The notes: a model not told the origin generated them from the sequence alone. Counted from the stretch's first letter, positions 43,182 to 50,805 are shown. The stretch is DNA of 64,000 nucleotides from Streptomyces sp. NRRL S-337 (GCF_000720175.1 NZ_JOIX01000039.1:6881-70880), one strand, 5' to 3'. Numbers and translations are program-made.

Positions 43182-43210
43182 TCAAGGTCCTGCTCGCGGA
43201 GGAGGAGTAG
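43178..43210 (+). pseudogene. 5' fragment of response regulator gene
   Basis: GTG 43178 begins MIKVLLAEEE and then hits TAG. In intact homologues this continues LLAEDQGMM. The downstream continuation is present at 46589 onward in the frame of the regulator at 46547. This is the left junction of the insertion. Confidence 0.85.
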
Positions 43211-43387
43211 CCCCTTAGACACCTCACTCTGACCAGCGGATTCCCGGATCGGGAAGCCGCTGCGCTCCAGGTGCTCCGAGCGGATGCCTACTTCAACAGT
43301 GACCAGGTGGCCGTACGCGGCACCATGCGCGTCGGGTTCGGCTACCCGCACCCGGCGGCAATCACCAAAGTCACGCTCACCGCGTAG
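43211..43387 (+). pseudogene. C-terminal fragment of a foreign (phage?) protein
   Basis: Continuing in frame after the TAG of the broken regulator, about 58 codons read LTLTSGFPDREAAALQVLRA and on to GYPHPAAITKVTLTA before TAG at 43385. The sequence has real protein character but no start. It is likely the 3' end of a gene cut by integration or deletion. A TGACTTGGGGG/CCCCCTCGGTCA hairpin follows directly. I cannot name the family. Confidence 0.5.
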
Positions 43388-43391
43388 CGCT

Positions 43392-43420
43392 CTGACTTGG
43401 GGGGATACCCCCTCGGTCAG
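43392..43420. terminator. Hairpin after the foreign gene fragment
   Basis: TGACTTGGGGG and CCCCCTCGGTCA arms around a short loop, with two mismatched positions. It lies just past the TAG at 43385 and may be the original terminator of the truncated gene. Confidence 0.55.
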
Positions 43421-43598
43421 TCACGCCGGACCGCAAGCGTATAGCAGCTCGGATCGTGTACGGGTTCCAAGGTCGTTAGGGGCGAGGGGCAGCATCATCT
43501 GACTCCGTCCAGGACCCTGAAAGGTCGGGTAAAGGTCGTATAGAAGACGGGTGGAAAGACGTGTTCATGGCGTGGTCGTCCTCGTTAGCGTCCCAGCC

Positions 43599-43736
43599 AT
43601 GGAAATGATGCAAGCTCTTCCCATCTTCAGCTCTGCCCTGTCTGCCGTTGTCTTGGTAGCGGTTGCCCACCCGGATCCGGCTATCCGTGAGCGAGCGGTC
43701 CGTGTTCTGTCGCTGGTGTTCGGCAGGCGTCGCTAG
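43599..43736 (+). CDS. Small hydrophobic peptide (45 aa), phage-region
   Basis: Starts MEMMQALPIFSSALSAVVLV, one membrane-spanning stretch, then a basic tail ending SLVFGRRR. It sits directly before a hairpin terminator and the first terminase-small-subunit remnant. Phage holin-like or unknown small membrane protein are possibilities. No strong ribosome binding site, but the hydrophobic pattern and AT-richer codons set it apart from background. Confidence 0.45.
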   Translation: MEMMQALPIFSSALSAVVLVAVAHPDPAIRERAVRVLSLVFGRRR

Positions 43737-43750
43737 GGTCCACACATATG

Positions 43751-43774
43751 GCGCCCCGGTAGCAACTGACCGGG
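43751..43774 (+). terminator. Rho-independent terminator in phage remnant
   Basis: GCCCCGGT, 8-base loop, ACCGGGGC, then TCCTTTAT. It separates the small peptide from the first terminase remnant. Confidence 0.75.
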
Positions 43775-43810
43775 GCTCCTTTATGCCTGTCCTGTTAAGG
43801 AGGTGACACC

Positions 43811-43988
43811 ATGCCGGGCCGTCCCGAAGCGCAGTGACCAGCGCCGGAGGCGCAACAAGAGCGACGGCCCGGACCTGGTGAAGGCCCCCGGCAGGGCGGG
43901 GCTGCTCAAGGCAGTGGCAGGAAGGTTCGTCCACCACATGTTCAATGGATTGTCCACCACGCGGCTCCTGCACCGCTGGCAGTGGTGA
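43811..43988 (+). pseudogene. Phage terminase small subunit N-terminus, copy 1 (frameshifted)
   Basis: An excellent AAGGAGGTGACACC precedes ATG 43811, but the frame reads only MPGRPEAQ before TGA. Reading the other frame restores VPKRSDQRRRRNKSDGP, the start of P27-type terminase small subunits, so bases have been lost near 43822. After about 90 bases the similarity to copy 2 ends and the frame closes at 43988. Non-functional. Confidence 0.7.
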
Positions 43989-44182
43989 GGAGCCCCACGA
44001 CCCATGCGGGGATGCGCTGGATGGTCAAGTGGAGTCCACCACAGCGAAGTTCAAACACGGGTCGAGGTGTGGATTCAGGCATGGCCACTCCAGTTCAAGA
44101 TTGGGCGCGACCTATCGCGAGGCTGCGATGGCTCGGCGTTGGGTGTATTGGAGCGCCGAACTCTGCCTGATACAAACTCACT
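43989..44182. other. Phage-remnant intergenic, no supported gene
   Basis: AT-richer sequence between the two terminase remnants. Three overlapping short frames exist, none with a recognisable domain. Ends at the operator repeats. Confidence 0.4.
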
Positions 44183-44246
44183 AGTCACAGATCTGTGACT
44201 AGCTGCCGCCAGCGAGTCACAGATCTGTGAGTAGCTGCCGCCAGCG
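44181..44246. repeat. Two 32-bp tandem repeats each carrying a perfect palindrome
   Basis: Units 44183-44214 and 44215-44246 are identical except one base. Each contains TCACAGATCTGTGA; in the first copy the dyad extends to CTAGTCACAGATCTGTGACTAG (44181-44202, 22 bp). A further half-site TCACAGAT lies at 44269. Spacing of 32 bp (three helical turns) suggests cooperative repressor binding upstream of the second terminase copy. Confidence 0.85.
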
Positions 44247-44338
44247 TCACTGATTTCATCTGGCGGTTTCACAGATATTTGCCTGCCACTTGAAAACGAT
44301 GTATCGGGTGCTCGTTGGGCTGCATGGGAGGTGGCACT

Positions 44339-44521
44339 ATGCCGGGCCCCGTCCCAAAGCGAAGCGATCAGCGCCGACGGCGTAACAAGAGCGACGGCCC
44401 GGAACTGGCGAAGGCTCCCGGTGGCGCGGCCCCTGAGGTTCCGCCGGCCGACGATCCAACGGCTTCGTTTGGCCTGCCGACTGGCGTTGGATCGCTCAGG
44501 AGTTCGACACGTAGTCAGTGA
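44339..44521 (+). pseudogene. Phage terminase small subunit N-terminus, copy 2 (truncated)
   Basis: MPGPVPKRSDQRRRRNKSDG followed by PELAKAPGGAAPEVPPAD matches the N-terminus of P27-family terminase small subunits of actinophages, which initiate DNA packaging. It is open for 60 residues only, against about 150 in the family, and the rest is unrelated. GGGAGGTGGCACT precedes the ATG. A fragment, kept perhaps by chance. Confidence 0.7.
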
Positions 44522-44618
44522 GCGCCGCAGATCGCTGGCGGCCTGGCTGCGCCAGCCCGGACTACACACCCCTGTGGCTTCCTCCCTTGCCGGAGTGGTT
44601 GCGGGGGCTTTCATCGTT

Positions 44619-45725
44619 CTATGACGCCTCGACCTCTGCCATCAGTAGCCGGAGCGTCAACGAATGTTTTTCCGGGGGCAGCTCGTCCATCGCGGCCCGC
44701 GCGTAGGCGGTGCCTCCAGTCCTGTCTCCGGACCGGGCCAGCATCAGCCCACGGTGCATTTCCAGGTGGGTCGCGAAGCGAGGCAGCGTGGCGGGCAGTT
44801 CGCGTCGAGCAGCTTCCTGGGCCTCGACGGCCCCCCGCTCATCCCCAAGCCTGGCGAGCAGCAGCGAGCGGAAGACGTTCACCCGCCACCAGGGAACGGC
44901 ATAGTCGCTGGTTTGCTCATAGGACCCGGCCTTGTCGAACACCCTCTGCCCCTGCTCGGAGAGCCTGAGCGCCGCCTTATGGTCTCCTCGCAGCGCGGCA
45001 GCGTGCGCCTTGCCGTAGATGGCGTTGAGGAGCCCTAGCGACGGTTTATGACTGATGGCCATGGCCTGATCGGCCAACGTGTCAGCTACGCCGAGTGACG
45101 CTCCCTCATATCCGAGCGCGATTGCTGCCCGACCGCGTACCCAGACGCGGGCCTGATCGTCTCCGGACTCGTCCGCAGCTTCAGCAGCGAGCCGGTACCA
45201 GTTGACCGCCTTGGATCCATCCGAGCCGGGGAACGTCTTGGCGTAAAGGGTCATGAGCCGTGAGGCCACGGACCACAGCCGAGGGTTGTCAAGCTGCTGC
45301 TGCACCACCACCAGCTCACCGGATACGCGACGCTGAATGTCGGCGGCACCAAGGCTCATGTACTCAGTGCCGTAGGTGTCTAGTTTGCTCTCCCAGTCGT
45401 CTACGGACGGCCCGCCCCGGAGCCGGGCGGCGAAGCCCATGGACAAGAGGTCAGAGGCCACCACGGGCGCTATGGCGGCTCCCGCTGCATCGGTCAGGAA
45501 GGTACGTCGCTTCACATCGTCCTCAAGCACAGCTAGGGGAACATCGAGCACTGCGGACAGGCACCGGAGGTAGTACGCCCCCGGCGTTACCTTGCAACGC
45601 TCCCAGCGACTGACGTACTCCCGATCAAGGTTCGTTCCAAAGGCGTCGTTGATCGCTGATGCCAGTCGCCCCTGGCTCCATCCGCGTGCCCGGCGTAGAT
45701 CCCTGATCAGCTCCCCAATGGACAT
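44619..45725 (-). CDS. XRE-family regulator with TPR-like sensor domain
   Basis: 368 residues. The N-terminal helix-turn-helix is SIGELIRDLRRARGWSQGRL and REYVSRWERCKVTPG (about 3-55). A helical-repeat region of TPR type fills most of the rest (ALGYEGASLGVADTLADQA, HKAALRLSEQGQRVFDKAG). Such proteins are common next to pairs of small genes in Streptomyces accessory islets. It is divergent from two overlapping small genes, and three TGCCACT repeats lie in the 116-base gap. Codon choice is less GC-biased than in neighbours, consistent with recent arrival. The ligand and target are unknown. Confidence 0.9.
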   Translation of the reverse strand: MSIGELIRDLRRARGWSQGRLASAINDAFGTNLDREYVSRWERCKVTPGAYYLRCLSAVLDVPLAVLEDDVKRRTFLTDAAGAAIAPVVASDLLSMGFAARLRGGPSVDDWESKLDTYGTEYMSLGAADIQRRVSGELVVVQQQLDNPRLWSVASRLMTLYAKTFPGSDGSKAVNWYRLAAEAADESGDDQARVWVRGRAAIALGYEGASLGVADTLADQAMAISHKPSLGLLNAIYGKAHAAALRGDHKAALRLSEQGQRVFDKAGSYEQTSDYAVPWWRVNVFRSLLLARLGDERGAVEAQEAARRELPATLPRFATHLEMHRGLMLARSGDRTGGTAYARAAMDELPPEKHSLTLRLLMAEVEAS

Positions 45726-45747
45726 GACCCCATCTTGCCCCTAGCAC

Positions 45748-45808
45748 TGCCACTGGACAGGTCAAGAATGGGGTTTCGTAGGCCACTTGCCACTACAGAT
45801 GCCACTAC
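45748..45808. promoter_or_regulatory. Direct repeats TGCCACT, possible XRE operator
   Basis: TGCCACTGG (45748), TGCCACTAC (45788) and TGCCACTAC (45800), the last two with a 12-base period, between the divergent XRE gene and the small gene pair. They are placed to control both directions. Confidence 0.5.
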
Positions 45809-45841
45809 GCTGCCCTGCTCACTCTCGGGATTATCGCGGGC

Positions 45842-46051
45842 ATGACCGAGCCGACGAGATACATGACTGCATCAGTAGAACTGCCTTTATGGCTGGAGCT
45901 GGAACCCGTGCCGGTAGACGGGTGCGATGTGTGCGGCGCGCTGGCCCGGGAGCGGGAAGCCGCACGGATCGCCGGAGACGGCTCGAAGGTGAGCGACTGC
46001 AATGTTGAGATCCGGCGCCACCCGCACGGCAAGAACGAGGCCTGGTCATGA
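45842..46051 (+). CDS. Small cysteine-containing protein, partner of XRE regulator
   Basis: 69 residues, MTEPTRYMTASVELPLWLEL with a CDVCGALARERE pair of cysteines (possible zinc knuckle) and a C-terminal RRHPHGKNEAW. It overlaps the next gene by ATGA. I know this type only as a widespread Streptomyces hypothetical found beside XRE/TPR regulators. Divergent from the regulator and likely repressed by it. Confidence 0.7.
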   Translation: MTEPTRYMTASVELPLWLELEPVPVDGCDVCGALAREREAARIAGDGSKVSDCNVEIRRHPHGKNEAWS

Positions 46052-46281
46052 GCGCGAGTGGCGGCATGCCGCGCGGTGAGCATGTCTCGTATCAGGATCC
46101 GCTCTCTGTGCCTCGCTCCGGTCTCGCCGACCCTCACGACTGCCCTGGATGCGCCCTGCTGAAAGAGCAATTGAGCGAAATCCTCCAGGAGCAGAACAGC
46201 CTCGCCTTGTGGGAGGTTCTCGACAATGTGAAGAAGCACAAGAAATACGGGCACCCAGAAGACGCACGCCCGTCCCAGTAG
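46048..46281 (+). CDS. Small hypothetical protein, second of the XRE-linked pair
   Basis: 77 residues beginning MSASGGMPRGEHVSYQDP, with CPGCALLKEQLSEILQEQ (one CxxC pair then a helix) and a charged tail. Its start overlaps the preceding stop (ATGA), so the two are coupled. The CxxC of each protein could together bind a metal. Unknown function. It is the last gene before the right boundary of the insertion. Confidence 0.65.
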   Translation: MSASGGMPRGEHVSYQDPLSVPRSGLADPHDCPGCALLKEQLSEILQEQNSLALWEVLDNVKKHKKYGHPEDARPSQ

Positions 46282-46546
46282 ACCGGGGCGGGGCCAGCGT
46301 GCCGCATGCGCCGCCCCCGCCCCTTCGACTCCCCCGACCGGACAAGCCTTGAGTAGGGACAGGTCGTGTCCCGTCTGAGCTGACGTGCTCAGACTCTCGC
46401 CCCGGTCCGCCCCGTCACGGGGGTGCTGCCCTAGGCAGTGAGGGCAACCGCTTCGGACCTGGGGAAGCCGAAGCCCCCTGTGGCCCTGTCCGGCAACGGC
46501 GAGCAACGCCAGCCGGGCAGGGCTTTCTGCTGCGTAGTCTGGCCAT
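46282..46546. other. Right flank of insertion, new promoter region of response regulator
   Basis: About 265 bases with GC-rich hairpin potential (GGGG/CCCC near 46470-46485 and CCCTGTCCGGC with GCCGGGCAGGG near 46486-46526) and no gene. Any promoter now driving the regulator at 46547 must lie here or upstream. Confidence 0.4.
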
Positions 46547-47185
46547 ATGACTGAGTCCCACGGCGAGCCGCCCGTAAGATGTACAAGAGTCCTCCTCGCC
46601 GAGGACCAGGGGATGATGCGGGGCGCGTTGGCGCTGCTGCTCGACCTGGAAGAGGACATGCAGGTCGTGGCGCAGGTCGGGGCGGGCGACCGGATCGTCG
46701 CGGCAGCTTTGGAGGCCCGTCCCGACATCGCCCTCCTGGACATCGAACTCCCCGGCCGCAGCGGGCTGGACGCCGCGGCCGATCTGCGCAGCGCGCTGCC
46801 GTCGTGCAAGGTCCTGATCGTCACGACCTTCGGGCGGCCCGGCTATCTGCGCCGCGCCATGGAGGCCGGGGCGTCCGGCTTCCTGGTCAAGGACGGCCCG
46901 GTGGAGGACCTGGCGGCGGCGATCCGCCGGGTCCTCGCCGGGGAGCGGGTGATCGACCCCGGGCTGGCCGCGGCGGCACTCAGCGCCGGGCCCAATCCAC
47001 TGACCCAGCGGGAACGGGACGTGCTGACCGCCGCGGTGGACGGCGCCACCGTCTCCGACATCGCCGGCAAGCTCCACCTCTCCCAGGCCACCGTCCGCAA
47101 CTACCTCTCCGCGGCGATCGGCAAGACCGGGACCCGCAACCGTATGGAGGCGGTCCGGGCGGCGCGGCAGAACGGGTGGCTGTAG
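46547..47185 (+). CDS. DesR-like response regulator with replaced N-terminus
   Basis: 212 residues of the NarL/LuxR class. Receiver domain: acidic pair ending D20, phospho-acceptor D65 (ALLDIELPG), T93 and K115. A LuxR helix-turn-helix follows (about 145-205, LTQRERDVLTAAVDG and LHLSQATVRNYLSAA). Native homologues begin (M)IKVLLAEDQ; here the first residues are MTESHGEPPVRCTR joined to VLLAED at 46589, exactly where the left fragment at 43187 stops. It was therefore separated from its kinase gene by the 3.4-kb insertion but keeps all key residues and is probably still functional. Confidence 0.92.
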   Translation: MTESHGEPPVRCTRVLLAEDQGMMRGALALLLDLEEDMQVVAQVGAGDRIVAAALEARPDIALLDIELPGRSGLDAAADLRSALPSCKVLIVTTFGRPGYLRRAMEAGASGFLVKDGPVEDLAAAIRRVLAGERVIDPGLAAAALSAGPNPLTQRERDVLTAAVDGATVSDIAGKLHLSQATVRNYLSAAIGKTGTRNRMEAVRAARQNGWL

Positions 47186-47212
47186 GCGGGGCACAGGGGT
47201 GACTGCGCGTCC

Positions 47213-48661
47213 CTAGCCGTTGGTGACGTCCGCGCGGCGTCGCGGCAGGGCGAGCAGCATCAGCACGATGCCGGCCAGCAGCACTCCCGAGCCGACCTGG
47301 AAGGCCAGCCCGTAGCCGTCCGCCAGGGCCGCCTTCGCGCCGTGGCCCGCCTCGATGCGGGAGGCGGCGACGGTGGACAGGATCGACAGGCCCAGGGCGC
47401 CGCCCATCTGCCGGGAGGTGTTGATCAGGCCGGAGACCAGGCCCTGGTCGGCCGGGTCGGCGCCGGAGGTGGCGATGGCGGCGACCGGGGTGGCGGTCAG
47501 ACCCGCGCCCAGGGCCATCAGGATGCCGGGACCGAGGATGGTACCGAGGTACGTTCCGTTGACGTCCATCGTGCCCTGCCAGACCATGCCGGACGCGGAG
47601 ATCACCGCACCGGTGACGGCCAGGGTCTTGGCGCCCAGCCGGTTCATCAGCCGCGGCCCGATCTTGGACCCCAGGACGATGGACAGCGAGTGCGGGATGA
47701 AGGAGAGCCCCGCCTGCAGCGGCTTGTAGTCGAGCACGTTCTGGACGTAGAGCGACAGGAAGTACCACATCGAGAACATCGCGGCGCCGGCCAGCACCAT
47801 CGCCGCGTTCGCCGAGGACACCGAGCGCAGCCGGAACAGCCCCAGCGGCATCAGCGGCGCCTTGGCCCGCGCCTCGACGGCGAGGAAGGCCGCGATCACG
47901 AGCAGCCCGGCGGCCAGCGGCAGCAGCGCGGACGCCGACGCCCAGCCGTCCGTCTCGGTCTGCACGATCCCGTACGCGACGAGCCCCAGCCCGCCGGTCA
48001 CCAGCAGCGCACCGGGCACGTCGAGCCGTCGGGCCGCGCCCTGCCGGCTCTCGGTGAGCCACAGCACCGCGCCGGTCAGCACCAGCGCGCCGACCGGCAC
48101 GTTGATCAGCAGCACCCAGCGCCAGGACAGGTACTCGGTGAGCACCCCGCCGACCAGGCCGCCCACCGCGCCCCCGCCGGCGCCGACCGCGGTCCAGGTG
48201 GCGATCGCGCGGGTCCGGGCCGGGCCGGCCGGGAACGACGTGGTGAGGATGGTGAGGGTGGCCGGCGAGAGCACCGCGGCGCCGACGCCCTGGACCGTAC
48301 GCGCCGCGATCAACTGCCAGGGCTGCTGCGCCAGGCCGCCCCCCAGGCTCGCGACGGTGAACAACGCCAGCCCGAGGACGAAGATCCGCTTACGGCCGAA
48401 GAGGTCGGCGGCCCGGCCGCCGAGCAGCATGAAGCCGGCGAAGGTGATCACGTACGCGTTGACGATCCACTGCAGGCCCAGCTCGCTCAGCCCCAGACCT
48501 GTCCGCATGGCAGGCAGCGCCACGTTCACCACGGAGACGTCCAGGACGACCAGGAACTGTCCGGCGCACACCAGCAGCATCACCAGCCAGGCCGGTGCGG
48601 CGCTCCGGCGGGAGGCCGTGGACAGGGTGGCGGACTCGGCTATCGGGGGCATGCGGACCAT
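47213..48661 (-). CDS. DHA2-family (14-TM) MFS drug exporter
   Basis: About 482 residues. Motif C of drug antiporters is in GGGAVGGLVGGVLTEYLSWR, motif A in GGRAADLFGRKRIFVLG and helix 1 has FLVVLDVSVVNVALP, all of the EmrB/QacA group. It expels drugs or metabolites in exchange for protons. Start ATG 48661 (MVRMPP) or 48652; no decisive ribosome binding site. Upstream on the same strand there is a palindrome GACCTAGGTC (48721) and a G-rich tract. Its stop is 28 bases from the response regulator stop, so the genes converge. Confidence 0.92.
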   Translation of the reverse strand: MVRMPPIAESATLSTASRRSAAPAWLVMLLVCAGQFLVVLDVSVVNVALPAMRTGLGLSELGLQWIVNAYVITFAGFMLLGGRAADLFGRKRIFVLGLALFTVASLGGGLAQQPWQLIAARTVQGVGAAVLSPATLTILTTSFPAGPARTRAIATWTAVGAGGGAVGGLVGGVLTEYLSWRWVLLINVPVGALVLTGAVLWLTESRQGAARRLDVPGALLVTGGLGLVAYGIVQTETDGWASASALLPLAAGLLVIAAFLAVEARAKAPLMPLGLFRLRSVSSANAAMVLAGAAMFSMWYFLSLYVQNVLDYKPLQAGLSFIPHSLSIVLGSKIGPRLMNRLGAKTLAVTGAVISASGMVWQGTMDVNGTYLGTILGPGILMALGAGLTATPVAAIATSGADPADQGLVSGLINTSRQMGGALGLSILSTVAASRIEAGHGAKAALADGYGLAFQVGSGVLLAGIVLMLLALPRRRADVTNG

Positions 48662-48720
48662 GCTCGCATCCGCCCCACACCCGCGCATCGGAATATGGGT
48701 GCATACACCACCTGACCGGG

Positions 48721-48730
48721 GACCTAGGTC
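48721..48730. promoter_or_regulatory. Palindrome GACCTAGGTC upstream of MFS gene
   Basis: Perfect 10-bp palindrome about 64 bases before the DHA2 transporter start. The same ten bases form the core of the palindrome at 14438-14449 before the other MFS gene. Confidence 0.4.
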
Positions 48731-48731
48731 G

Positions 48732-48777
48732 GTGGGCGGAGGGGCTGGGGGAGGAAGGGGCGGGGGGAGGGGTGGGT
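48732..48777 (+). repeat. G-run tract, potential G-quadruplex
   Basis: Runs of three to six G separated by one to five bases over about 45 bases on the plus strand (GGGCGGAGGGGCTGGGGG and on). It lies in the MFS upstream region next to the IS. Folding is possible but untested. Confidence 0.5.
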
Positions 48778-48809
48778 CCCGTAGGGGTTGGGGGCGGCGG
48801 TCCCCTAAC

Positions 48810-49984
48810 GACTTGGGCGGCTATTGGTGTTCGGATGTGTTGCCCTGGGGTCTGGCTGGTCGGTGTCAGCAGACCGTTGGGTGGACGAGCACCAGTTCGG
48901 TGCTCGGCTTGTGGCGGGTGGCCCGCTGGGCGGCGCGGTCGGAGACCAGGCTGGCGACGGCCCGGTGGGTGGCCGCGTAGTGCTGGCGTCTTCCCGTGAA
49001 CCGCTGGAGCGGGCGCCACTGCTTGTGCTCGGCGTTGGCGTGCTCAACGCAGATCCGTCGTGAGGACTGACGTCTGCGCTGCTCGCGCCAGGCGTACCGC
49101 TCGCCAAGCGGGGCATCGTCCTTCGGCTTCTTCGGAGGGGCGGTGACCTGACCGGGAAACTCGTTCGCCAGGCCCCGGTAGCCCTCGTCGACCTCGGCCT
49201 TCACATCTGGGTGCAAACGGAATTGTTCGGCAATGCCCTCGCTGCGCATCGCGGTCTGGTCGTGCATCCGCCCAGGACGGTCGGCTCCGGACCACAGGGT
49301 GCGGCCCTGGCCATCACTGATCGTCGTGGTCTTGATCGTGTTCTGCTTCTTCTTCCCGGAGACGAACGCGCGGCGGCCGGGCCGGTGAGCCCTGGGACGG
49401 CGGACTTGGGTCTCGGTGCCGTCAATCCGCAGCGTCTTCCCCTCCGCGGCCGCGTAGGCGAACACGTCGGCCAGGGTCCGCAGCCGCAGACCGGGCCGAT
49501 CGGGCACGGCGAAGCCGCGATCGGCGAGCAGCGGCCGGATCTCGCCGATGGCCTCGGTCACGGTGGAGCGGCCCACCCCATAGAGCTCGGCGAGCGCGGC
49601 GTGCGGGAGCTGGGTGCGCAGGTGGGCCAGGGTGACCAGCACTCGGTCGGTGAACACCAGCTCGTGCTTGCGTCCTGCCCCGGCGGCACGTTGCCGGTCC
49701 CCGCCCCGACGGTCACGCAAGACCGACTCCCGCCGCGCCTGCCACGGACCAGTCAACTCCTCAATCAGAATGCTGAGATGTGTGAGGGAGACGCCAGTGA
49801 AGGCAGGACGCGACAAGGCCGTGCGGGCCCACTTCGTTCTCACACGGGGAGAACCTGTGTAGCCCGCTCTCACCTCACGACCGATCTTCAACGGGCGTAG
49901 CTCTTCCTCATAGGCTGGACGGGAAGTTTGCAAGGGCGTGCCGCCTGATAGCGGGCCTCGTGAACGCGCTGATGCTCCCAAGTC
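48810..49984 (-). mobile_element. IS5-like insertion sequence, ends tentative
   Basis: The transposase gene fills most of it. GACTTGGG at 48810-48817 and its complement CCCAAGTC at 49977-49984 are candidate terminal repeats, giving 1175 bp, a reasonable IS5-group size. Eight matching bases is weak and I see no clear target duplication. Confidence 0.4.
48866..49843 (-). CDS. IS5-family transposase, DDE_4 type with HTH_4
   Basis: About 325 residues. An N-terminal helix-turn-helix (AHLRTQLPHAALAELYGVGR then STVTEAI) is followed by the DDE core: D in RIDGTETQ, D in DEGYRG and E in VEHANAEHKQW. The KKKQNTIKTTTI strand lies between. All catalytic residues are present, so it may be active. Start is uncertain; GTG 49843 gives VRTKWARTALSRP, and a TTG 46 codons upstream extends the frame to 49981. 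It lies between the MFS gene and an unknown gene, with no passenger genes. Confidence 0.88.
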   Translation of the reverse strand: MRTKWARTALSRPAFTGVSLTHLSILIEELTGPWQARRESVLRDRRGGDRQRAAGAGRKHELVFTDRVLVTLAHLRTQLPHAALAELYGVGRSTVTEAIGEIRPLLADRGFAVPDRPGLRLRTLADVFAYAAAEGKTLRIDGTETQVRRPRAHRPGRRAFVSGKKKQNTIKTTTISDGQGRTLWSGADRPGRMHDQTAMRSEGIAEQFRLHPDVKAEVDEGYRGLANEFPGQVTAPPKKPKDDAPLGERYAWREQRRRQSSRRICVEHANAEHKQWRPLQRFTGRRQHYAATHRAVASLVSDRAAQRATRHKPSTELVLVHPTVC

Positions 49985-50001
49985 AGGCCGGGGTGACCGC
50001 T

Positions 50002-50523
50002 TCAGCCCTCTCTGACGATCTCACCATCCTTGATCACGAGCAGTTTGGTGATGACGGCATCCTCATAGAAGCGCTCATACCCAACGTATTGACCGAAGCC
50101 TCCGCTTCTGGGTGAGCCGTCGAATTCGACGTAGTCGTAGTCGGCATGGGTAGCGAGCCAGCTGAGCAGCGGGTCGACGTTATCGAAGTCGTCGGGATGC
50201 AGCGCCTGGCGAGTCGTCAGCGCCCACCCGGGACGCGGGCCCTCTCGCCGTGCCAGCTCCGAGACCGTCGCTCCGCCGATTCTCCAGGCCGGACCCCGTT
50301 GGGCCAGCACCGGATACGGAGCGTTCTCCACTCGCCACTCGCCCTGGTCATCCAGCACCGGCTTGGAGTTGTCGTCAAGCACCACCTCGGGAAACTCACT
50401 AATGATGCAGAGCCGTTCAGGCTGCGGACCGAGGCCAAGGTGCCATCGGAGCTCGGCGACCTCGTCCGCTGACAGATCATCTTTGAGGTCGAGGGTGAGA
50501 AGGAAGTCGTAAGCGTCAGCCAT
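50002..50523 (-). CDS. Hypothetical protein (173 aa)
   Basis: Acidic soluble protein, MADAYDFLLTLDLKDDLSAD, with WHLGLGPQPE, RVENAPYPVLAQRGPAWRIG and a C-terminal YVGYERFYEDAVITKLLVIK. No known family; a single alpha/beta domain is likely. Less GC-biased than neighbours, hinting at horizontal origin, and it abuts the IS with about 18 bases between the IS edge and its stop. It could be an immunity-like or accessory protein, but nothing proves this. Homologues with the same domain would settle it. Confidence 0.7.
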   Translation of the reverse strand: MADAYDFLLTLDLKDDLSADEVAELRWHLGLGPQPERLCIISEFPEVVLDDNSKPVLDDQGEWRVENAPYPVLAQRGPAWRIGGATVSELARREGPRPGWALTTRQALHPDDFDNVDPLLSWLATHADYDYVEFDGSPRSGGFGQYVGYERFYEDAVITKLLVIKDGEIVREG

Positions 50524-50805
50524 CCCTGGAGGGTAGCCTCAACCACTGACATCCCGTTGGGGGAAGCTCTCCGGCCCTTTGGCACCTGGGGATGTCCATC
50601 AGCCACCGCAGCCAGGCATAGAACATCCAAGCGCGGCCAGATCCTATAACAAGAGCCAAACTCGTCTTCAATAGCCGACCGAGTCGTAAGGGTCGGGAGA
50701 CCCCCCGGAAGGCCAACTACCCGCATCGGAGCGGACGTTAACGCGACACCGACGGCCGGAAGGCCAGACGGCCACACGGCCTCGCCCCCCCACGCCCCCA
50801 CAACC
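50524..50805. other. Intergenic, no supported gene
   Basis: About 280 bases between the hypothetical gene start and the thiolase stop, lower in GC than the surroundings. Short frames only; no terminator or repeat recognised. Confidence 0.4.

Larger units (their letters stand above)
43187..46605. mobile_element. Decayed phage-derived insertion splitting the response regulator
   Basis: About 3.4 kb bounded by a 17-bp imperfect direct repeat: GTCCTGCTCGCGGAGGA (43187-43203) and GTCCTCCTCGCCGAGGA (46589-46605), 15 of 17 identical, like attL and attR. Contents: the C-terminal fragment of a foreign protein, a small hydrophobic peptide, two starts of a phage terminase small subunit, a repeated palindromic operator, and an XRE regulator with two small genes. 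Codon bias and GC are lower than the flanks. No integrase, excision or capsid gene remains, so it is immobile on its own. Confidence 0.8.

Noticed and set aside
43187..46605. Functional integrative element (AICE or intact prophage)
   Set aside because: No integrase, replication, transfer or structural gene set is present; only fragments and a regulator islet.
48732..48777. Origin or partition site in the G-rich tract
   Set aside because: No DnaA boxes, iterons or ParB-type palindromes nearby; a simple purine-rich spacer explains it.
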